From NCBI GenBank assembly GCA_964436825.1, contig CAYTEO010000060.1:1-12766 (forward strand): a stretch of DNA of 12,766 nucleotides, written 5' to 3'. Below are positions 6,890 to 12,766 of this stretch, one piece after another. The notes beneath the pieces are model-generated. The model did not search any database and had not been told where the DNA came from. It saw only the letters and a program-made list of their open reading frames with translations. Each line of letters begins with the position of its first letter. Position 1 is the stretch's first letter. The translations under genes were made by a program, and so were the position numbers. The stretch is from CAYTEO01 sp964436825. GTDB lineage: Bacteria > Krumholzibacteriota > Krumholzibacteriia > LZORAL124-64-63.

Positions 6890-6939
6890 CTCCTGACACG
6901 CCGCGCCCATCCCGGCCGCGGCAGGAGGGGAGGACAGAG

Positions 6940-7350
6940 ATGACCGACAGCGAGTGCCGCGACCTCATCAACGCCGCCCGGGCGGCCCTGCCGCGCAGCT
7001 ACGCGCCCTACTCGCGTTTCCACGTCGCCGCGGCCGTGCGGGCCGTCGACGGGCGCGTCTTCACCGGCGTCAACGTGGAGAACGCCAGCTTCGGCCTGAG
7101 CATCTGCGCCGAGCGCGCGGCCGTCTTCCGGGCCGTCGCCGAGGGGGCGACCCGCTTCGACGCCTGTGCCGTGGTCACCCCCACCGCGTCGCCCACGCCG
7201 CCGTGCGGGGCCTGCCGCCAGGTCCTGTTCGAGTTCTCCCCCGACATGGAGATCGTTCTCGCCGGCGAGGGCGACGCTTTCGTCCGCCGCCCCCTGCGCG
7301 AGCTGCTGGCCTATCCCTTCGCCACCTTCACCCCGGGAGAGAGCGCGTGA
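6940..7350 (+). CDS. cdd: Cytidine deaminase
   Basis: The 136-residue product has the size of the small homotetrameric cytidine deaminases (Bacillus type). It hydrolytically deaminates cytidine and deoxycytidine to uridine and deoxyuridine in the cytoplasm. The zinc site is complete: Cys56 and catalytic Glu58 in CAER, and Cys89 and Cys92 in PCGACRQ. The substrate-binding segment GVNVENASFG lies at 43-52. Start ATG 6940 follows GGAGGGGAGG at 6924-6933 at a normal distance. Its TGA stop overlaps the GTG start of the downstream phosphorylase (GTGA), so the two pyrimidine-salvage enzymes are translationally coupled: the deaminase supplies (deoxy)uridine to the phosphorylase. Confidence 0.95.
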   Translation: MTDSECRDLINAARAALPRSYAPYSRFHVAAAVRAVDGRVFTGVNVENASFGLSICAERAAVFRAVAEGATRFDACAVVTPTASPTPPCGACRQVLFEFSPDMEIVLAGEGDAFVRRPLRELLAYPFATFTPGESA

Positions 7351-8687
7351 ACCGACCGGTCGACGTCGTCCAGCTGATCGAGCGCAAGAAGCAGGGACGG
7401 GCGCTGGCGCCCGAGGAGATCCGCGCCGTCGTCGACGGCTACACCGCGGGCCGGATCCCCGACTACCAGATGTCGGCCCTGCTGATGGCCGTCTGGTTCC
7501 GCGGCCTGGGGACCGAGGAGACGGTGGCGTTGACCCGCGCCATGCTCGAGAGCGGCGACCAGCTCACGTGGGACGACCTGCCCGGGCCGACGGCCGACAA
7601 GCACTCCACCGGCGGTGTGGGGGACAAGGTCAGCCTCCTGCTGGCCCCCCTGGCCGCCGCCTGCGGCCTGCACGTCCCCATGCTCTCGGGGCGCGGCCTG
7701 GGCCACACCGGCGGCACCCTGGACAAGCTGGAGGCCATCCCCGGCTACGACATCCGCCTGGACAACGACGCCTTCCACCGCGTCGTCGCCGAGGTCGGCT
7801 GCGCCATCATCGGCCAGGGGCCGCGGATCGCCCCGGCCGACGGGCGGATCTACGCCCTGCGCGACGTGACCGGGACGGTCGACTGCGTCCCGCTGATCAC
7901 GGCCAGCATCATGAGCAAGAAGCTGGCGGCCGGTCCGCGGACCATCGTCATCGACCTGAAGACCGGCGACGGCGCCTTCATGCCGGACCTGGAGCGGGCG
8001 CGTCTGCTGGCGGAGATGCTCGTGCTGGTCGGCAACCGCTGGGGCCGGCGGATGACGGTCCTGTTCTCGGACATGTCCCAGCCCCTCGGCCGCGCCGTCG
8101 GCCACGCCCTGGAGACCCACGAGGCCTTCACGACGCTGCGTCCCGACGGCCTGGAGAACGGTCCGCGCGACCTGGTCGAGCTGACCGTCGCCCTGACCGC
8201 CGAGATGGTCCTGGGGGCCGGGCTGGCGACCACGGTCGAGGAGGCCGCCGAGCGGGTCCGCGCGGCGTGGCGCAGCGGGGATGCCTGGTCGCGGATGGAG
8301 CGCTGGGTCGCCGCCCAGGGCGGCCGGATCGATCCCGACCGCGACGACCTGGGCCTCGCGATCGCCCCGCGGCAGTGTCCCGTTCCCGCGCCCGCCGACG
8401 GTGTCCTGGCGCGGATCCGGCTGCGTGATTTCGGCCGCGCCCTGGCCGGGATCGGCGCCGCCCGGCGCACGGTCGACGACGTGCTCGACCTCTCCGGCGG
8501 GGTCGTCTGGAAGAAGCGCCTGGGCGAGCCGGTCGCCGAGGGGGAGCCGCTGGGCTGGATCCACGCCCGCGACGCGGAGGCGGCCCGGCAGGTGGCCGAC
8601 ATCATCGCCGCCACGGTGACGGTCGCCGACGAGGCGTCGTCGCCGCCGCTGGTCCTCGATGTCGTCCGGGAGCACGCGGGCGACTAG
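7347..8687 (+). CDS. Pyrimidine-nucleoside (thymidine/uridine) phosphorylase
   Basis: This 446-residue member of the thymidine/pyrimidine-nucleoside phosphorylase family splits (deoxy)uridine or thymidine with phosphate to the free base and (deoxy)ribose-1-phosphate. Phosphate-binding KHSTGGVGDK is at 85-94, and the family signature SGRGLGHTGGTLDKLE at 114-129. Base-binding residues Arg172, Ser187 and Lys191 are in LRDVTGTVD and ASIMSKK; further matches are DLKTGDGAFM and SDMSQPLG. The C-terminal alpha/beta domain is complete. I leave open whether it is strictly DeoA or broad-specificity Pdp; residues alone do not settle it. The GTG start at 7347 overlaps the cdd stop, and GGGAGAG at 7335-7341 is its ribosome-binding site. 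The TAG stop at 8685-8687 overlaps the stop of the convergent PBP gene. Confidence 0.93.
   Translation: MNRPVDVVQLIERKKQGRALAPEEIRAVVDGYTAGRIPDYQMSALLMAVWFRGLGTEETVALTRAMLESGDQLTWDDLPGPTADKHSTGGVGDKVSLLLAPLAAACGLHVPMLSGRGLGHTGGTLDKLEAIPGYDIRLDNDAFHRVVAEVGCAIIGQGPRIAPADGRIYALRDVTGTVDCVPLITASIMSKKLAAGPRTIVIDLKTGDGAFMPDLERARLLAEMLVLVGNRWGRRMTVLFSDMSQPLGRAVGHALETHEAFTTLRPDGLENGPRDLVELTVALTAEMVLGAGLATTVEEAAERVRAAWRSGDAWSRMERWVAAQGGRIDPDRDDLGLAIAPRQCPVPAPADGVLARIRLRDFGRALAGIGAARRTVDDVLDLSGGVVWKKRLGEPVAEGEPLGWIHARDAEAARQVADIIAATVTVADEASSPPLVLDVVREHAGD
8684..8687. other. Shared CTAG: overlapping stop codons of convergent genes
   Basis: The palindrome CTAG supplies TAG on the plus strand for the phosphorylase (8685-8687) and TAG on the minus strand for the PBP gene (8686-8684). 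The two genes therefore overlap tail to tail by four bases, with no room for an intergenic terminator. Confidence 0.95.
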
Positions 8688-10819
8688 CGCTCGTCGTCCT
8701 GGTCCAGGGTACCGAAGTCCTTGTTGTAGCCGCTGAAGTCCTCCAGCGGCCCGCCGTGCAGGTCGCAGGGCTGCTGGGGGAAGTTGTCGGCCAGGAAGAC
8801 CTCGACGGCCGTGGAGTCGCAGTTGGCCGTCGCCAGCATCCCCGAGCGGAGGCAGACCCGCTTCTCGACGATTCCCGGCGGGCGGACGAAAGGCTCGTCG
8901 GGCTTGTCGTCGGTGACCCGGGCCATGAAGCGCGCCCAGATGGGCAGGGCCATGTGGGCGCCGGTGCCGTGGCGTCCCATGCTGACCTTCTGGTCGAACC
9001 CCACCCAGACCCCGGCGGCGAAGCTCGGCGTGAAGCCGATGAACCAGGCGTCGGTGTACTCGTTGTAGGTGCCCGTCTTGCCCGCGGCGGTCTTTCTGAA
9101 GCCGTAGTACTTCGCCGAGCGGGCCGTGCCCTCGGTCAGGGTCGTGTGCATCAGGTCGCACATCAGCCAGGCCGTGGCCGGGTCCAGGACCTCGTGCTGC
9201 TCCAGGCGCGACTCGTAGAGGATCTCCCCGTCCGCACTCTCGACGCGGCTGATGAAGTACGGCTCGGCCCGCACGCCGTGGTTGGCGAACGAGCTGTAGG
9301 CCGAGACCATCTCCAGCAGGTTGACCTCGCCCGCCCCCAGGGCCAGGGACTTGACCGGCGGCAGCTGGCTGGTGATCCCCAGCCGCTGGGCGTTCTCCAG
9401 GACCGGCGCGACGCCGAAGTCGTTGATGAGCTTGGCGGTGACGACGTTCTTGGAGCGGCTCAACCCGTAGCGCAGGGTGATCGGTCCCATGAACCGGTTG
9501 TTGAAGTTGCGCGGCCGCCACAGCCCGCCGCCGGTCTCGATGACCACCGGCGTGTCCATCAGGATCGAGCACGGCGTGTAGCCGTGCTGCAGGGCGGTCA
9601 GGTAGACGACCGGCTTGAAGATCGAGCCGGGCTGGCGCTGGGCCTGCATCGCCAGGTCGAACTGGTAGTCGCGGTAGTCGCGCCCGCCCACCAGACCCAG
9701 GATGGCGCCGGTGCGCACGTCCAGCAGGATGGCGGCGCTCAGCAGGTACTCCACCTTCTCGGGCCGCTGGCCGGCGGCGACGAGGCTGTCGTACCGCGCC
9801 TTCGTCATCGGGTAGCGGTTCTCTTCCTCGATCTTCTCCAGGTGCTCCTCGCTGGCCTGCTCCATCCAGCGCTGGTACTCCGGCACCAGGGTCGTGGTGA
9901 TCTTCAGGCCGTCGCTGTAGAGCCCGTCGTAGCCGTAGCGCGCCTCGACCCAGCGGCGGACCTCCTCGGCGAAGTAGGCGGCGAACCCGGCGTCGATCTC
10001 CTTGCCCGGCGTCGCGTCGACGACGTGGACGGGGGTGCGGTCGATGGTCCGCGCCTCCTCCGGCGTCAGGTACCCCGCCGCCACCATGGAGACCAGGACG
10101 GTCTTGCGCCGCTTGTAGGCCCGGTCCAGGTGCTTGACGGGGGAGTAGGCCTCCGGCAGCTGGATCAGCCCCGCCAGCAGGGTCGCCTCGGCGTCGCTCA
10201 GGTCCCAGACGTCCTTGCCGAAGAAGGTGCGGCTGGCCGCCTCGACACCGTAGGCGCCCCGGCCCAGGTAGATCTGGTTGAGGTACATCTCCAGGATCTC
10301 GTCCTTGCTGTAGGTCTGCTCCAGCTGCAGCGCCAGGAGCATCTCCTTCAGCTTGCGACGGATCGTCTTCTCGCTGGTCAGGTACCTCTTGCCGCGGGTC
10401 CGGGTCAGGTTGCGGGCGAGCTGCATGGTGATGGTGCTGGCACCGGGCCGCGAGTGGGAGGTGAGGTTGATCCAGATGACCTTGGCCAGCCGCCGGGGAT
10501 CCAGGCCGTAGTGCTGGTAGAAGCGGCGGTCCTCGGTGGCGATGACGGCCTCGCGGAGCCGCCGCGGGATCCGCTCCAAGGGGACGAGTGTCCGGTTCTG
10601 GAGGAAGTACTCCCGGATCGTGTCGCCGTTGGCGGCGAAGACGAGGGTCTTGCGAGGCGGGGTCGTGTCCAGCAGCCGTGACGGGGTCGGCAGGTCGCGC
10701 GAGAGGTCGCGAATCAGCAGCAGCGAGCCGGCCACCCCGGCCAGGCAGAGCAGGACCAGCAGCACCGCCAGCAGGCGGACCGTCCGGTGCGGGATCTCCT
10801 TGTTCCACAAGGCGGTCAT
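8684..10819 (-). CDS. mrcA: Class A penicillin-binding protein (PBP1A type)
   Basis: The 711-residue bifunctional peptidoglycan synthase has a short cytoplasmic N-terminus, one membrane anchor (about 14-36) and a periplasmic body. The glycosyltransferase (GT51) domain spans about 65-240. It carries catalytic Glu96 in ATEDRRFYQH, GASTITMQLARN at 126-137, RKLKEM at 155-160 and EMYLNQIYLGRGAYG with Glu177. The transpeptidase domain follows with nucleophile Ser399 in GSIFK (Ser-x-x-Lys402), SKN at 456-458 and KTGT at 581-584. The C-terminus has paired cysteines (656, 667, 685) as in other PBP1A proteins. The enzyme polymerises lipid II and cross-links stem peptides. Start ATG 10819 puts a basic segment just before the anchor; the open frame continues upstream but reads as non-coding. 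No ribosome-binding site precedes it, and a promoter-like element puts +1 on the ATG itself. The symbol is by family resemblance only. Confidence 0.92.
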   Translation of the reverse strand: MTALWNKEIPHRTVRLLAVLLVLLCLAGVAGSLLLIRDLSRDLPTPSRLLDTTPPRKTLVFAANGDTIREYFLQNRTLVPLERIPRRLREAVIATEDRRFYQHYGLDPRRLAKVIWINLTSHSRPGASTITMQLARNLTRTRGKRYLTSEKTIRRKLKEMLLALQLEQTYSKDEILEMYLNQIYLGRGAYGVEAASRTFFGKDVWDLSDAEATLLAGLIQLPEAYSPVKHLDRAYKRRKTVLVSMVAAGYLTPEEARTIDRTPVHVVDATPGKEIDAGFAAYFAEEVRRWVEARYGYDGLYSDGLKITTTLVPEYQRWMEQASEEHLEKIEEENRYPMTKARYDSLVAAGQRPEKVEYLLSAAILLDVRTGAILGLVGGRDYRDYQFDLAMQAQRQPGSIFKPVVYLTALQHGYTPCSILMDTPVVIETGGGLWRPRNFNNRFMGPITLRYGLSRSKNVVTAKLINDFGVAPVLENAQRLGITSQLPPVKSLALGAGEVNLLEMVSAYSSFANHGVRAEPYFISRVESADGEILYESRLEQHEVLDPATAWLMCDLMHTTLTEGTARSAKYYGFRKTAAGKTGTYNEYTDAWFIGFTPSFAAGVWVGFDQKVSMGRHGTGAHMALPIWARFMARVTDDKPDEPFVRPPGIVEKRVCLRSGMLATANCDSTAVEVFLADNFPQQPCDLHGGPLEDFSGYNKDFGTLDQDDER

Positions 10820-10825
10820 GCCGAC

Positions 10826-10854
10826 AAGGTAGCCCGGTCGGCGCTCCGGATCAA
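10826..10854 (-). promoter_or_regulatory. Candidate leaderless promoter of the PBP gene
   Basis: On the minus strand, TTGATC (10854-10849) and TACCTT (10831-10826) are 17 bases apart. Counting from the last base of the -10 as -7, +1 falls exactly on 10819, the A of the ATG. The bases between, GTCGGC, contain no Shine-Dalgarno match. The -10 hexamer and its GC flank (GCTACCTT) are the same as in the tnaA promoter. Confidence 0.5.
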
Positions 10855-10862
10855 CGGCTGCA

Positions 10863-10899
10863 TTTTTTCTTTGACACGGAGGGGAGGGGCGTATAGCTT
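10863..10899 (+). promoter_or_regulatory. rRNA operon promoter P1 with AT-rich upstream element
   Basis: A consensus TTGACA lies at 10871-10876, directly behind a six-T run (10863-10868) that could act as an UP element. The -10 is either TAGCTT at 10894-10899 (17-base spacer, as in the other promoters here) or TATAGC at 10892-10897 (15-base spacer). Transcription would start near 10904-10906, at the edge of the 10900-10936 hairpin. It points toward the 16S gene and away from the PBP gene. Confidence 0.6.
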
Positions 10900-10936
10900 G
10901 TGCCGCCGCTGCCCGGGAAGTGTCCCGAGGCGGCAC
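10900..10936. repeat. Inverted repeat between the two rRNA promoters
   Basis: GTGCCGCC (10900-10907) and GGCGGCAC (10929-10936) are perfect inverted repeats. Inside, CGGGA (10914-10918) pairs with TCCCG (10923-10927) around a four-base loop. No T run follows, so this is not an ordinary terminator. It would lie at the very 5' end of RNA started at P1. A tandem GACGGAG repeat follows at 10947-10960. Confidence 0.6.
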
Positions 10937-10974
10937 CCGCGAAGCCGACGGAGGACGGAGTCCGGGGTGACTCG

Positions 10975-11024
10975 AAAAAAAAGTCGGGATGCCCCTTGAC
11001 AGTGAACGGACTCTGAGTTAGATT
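10975..11024 (+). promoter_or_regulatory. rRNA operon promoter P2 with A-tract
   Basis: A consensus TTGACA at 10996-11001 and TAGATT at 11019-11024 (four of six) have a 17-base spacer. Eight consecutive A residues at 10975-10982 lie about 13 bases upstream, in the position of an UP element. Transcription would start near 11031, about 180 bases before the 16S gene. The discriminator after the -10 is GC-rich (CCCCCG), which in known bacteria is typical of growth-rate or ppGpp-controlled rRNA promoters. Confidence 0.7.
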
Positions 11025-11030
11025 CCCCCG

Positions 11031-11211
11031 TCGGCCCTGGAAGCGGGGCACCGGCGCGGCACGCCGCCCGGACCGGCTCTTTGACAACAGAATAGCGTAC
11101 GAGACAATCCCGGCGATTCCGTGGACGGCATCACGTCCCGGAGTCATCCGAGACGAGATGTCATGTCCTTGCGAAACAAGCAGGAGCGAACGCTTCTGTT
11201 GCTCTTTTTTG
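11031..11211 (+). other. rRNA leader transcript region
   Basis: This is the stretch between the predicted P2 start and the 16S gene; I find no gene in it. It contains a boxA motif at 11075-11087, a small GGACG/CGTCC hairpin at 11123-11138, and an eight-pair hairpin at 11181-11198 followed by a T-rich run. Processing stems for RNase III cannot be verified, because the partner sequence downstream of 16S is outside the window. Confidence 0.7.
11075..11087 (+). promoter_or_regulatory. boxA antitermination site
   Basis: GGCTCTTTGACAA closely matches the bacterial boxA consensus (TGCTCTTTAACAA), which in rRNA leaders is bound by NusB-NusE to prevent Rho-dependent termination. The embedded TTGACA (11081-11086) is not followed by a good -10 at 16-18 bases, so it is not called as a promoter. 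Confidence 0.7.

Positions 11212-11215
<4 letters not shown>
11181..11215 (+). other. Terminator-like hairpin plus second boxA-like sequence at the 16S edge
   Basis: CAGGAGCG (11181-11188) pairs with CGCTTCTG (11191-11198), with one G-T pair and a very tight loop. It is followed by TTGCTCTTTTTTGACAA. That tail looks both like the T run of an intrinsic terminator and like a boxA with three extra T residues. It runs to the 5' edge of the mature 16S rRNA, so it may instead be a processing or antitermination signal. Confidence 0.4.

Positions 11216-12766
<1,551 letters not shown>

Noticed and set aside
7311..10808. An 1165-codon minus-strand open frame
   Set aside because: It spans two well-supported genes, antisense to the phosphorylase and out of frame with the PBP; its translation is low complexity.
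11081..11109. TTGACA at 11081 as a third rRNA promoter
   Set aside because: There is no acceptable -10 at 16-18 bases, and the sequence is better explained as boxA.

Overview
The window is GC-rich bacterial DNA dominated by housekeeping genes, ending in a nearly complete 16S rRNA gene. Third codon positions in the real genes are almost all G or C. The 16S gene keeps the usual bacterial primer sites, and several genes have ordinary GGAGG-type ribosome-binding sites. A class A penicillin-binding protein and a lipoprotein fit a bacterium with peptidoglycan and probably a Gram-negative-type envelope. Features of the 16S remind me of uncultured high-GC lineages around the FCB group, but I cannot place it by eye, so the taxonomy is a weak inference.

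Layout, left to right. 1-1185 (+) is the 3' part of a large gene I cannot name. 1272-2663 (+) is a PLP-dependent beta-eliminating lyase whose substrate-site residues point to tryptophanase. It is followed after 5 bases by a Trp-rich unknown gene (2669-3274, +). 3456-4322 (+) is a monocistronic unknown lipoprotein with a good promoter, a good RBS and a hairpin terminator. On the minus strand, rarA (6810-5383) overlaps pfkA (5386-4427) by ATGA. On the plus strand, cdd (6940-7350) overlaps a pyrimidine-nucleoside phosphorylase gene (7347-8687) by GTGA, forming a pyrimidine salvage operon. A PBP1A-type gene (10819-8684, minus) converges on that operon, and the two stop codons share a CTAG. From 10820 to 11211 lies the rRNA control region: two TTGACA promoters with AT tracts, a hairpin between them, and a boxA motif. 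The 16S gene then runs to the window end, which falls just before the anti-Shine-Dalgarno bases.

How the parts work together. Cytidine deaminase and the phosphorylase convert pyrimidine nucleosides to bases plus (deoxy)ribose-1-phosphate. Phosphofructokinase is the committed step of glycolysis. Tryptophanase would yield indole, pyruvate and ammonia. The PBP gene and the rRNA operon fire divergently from one intergenic region and may share an AT-rich element.

I see no CRISPR array, transposase, phage gene, toxin-antitoxin pair or defence cassette, and no convincing novel multi-gene system. The most useful leads are: two SD-less genes whose predicted transcription starts fall at or next to the start codon (candidate leaderless mRNAs); two Trp-rich unknown proteins flanking tryptophanase; an Ala at the usually Gly/Lys cofactor position of phosphofructokinase; and structure in the rRNA leader.
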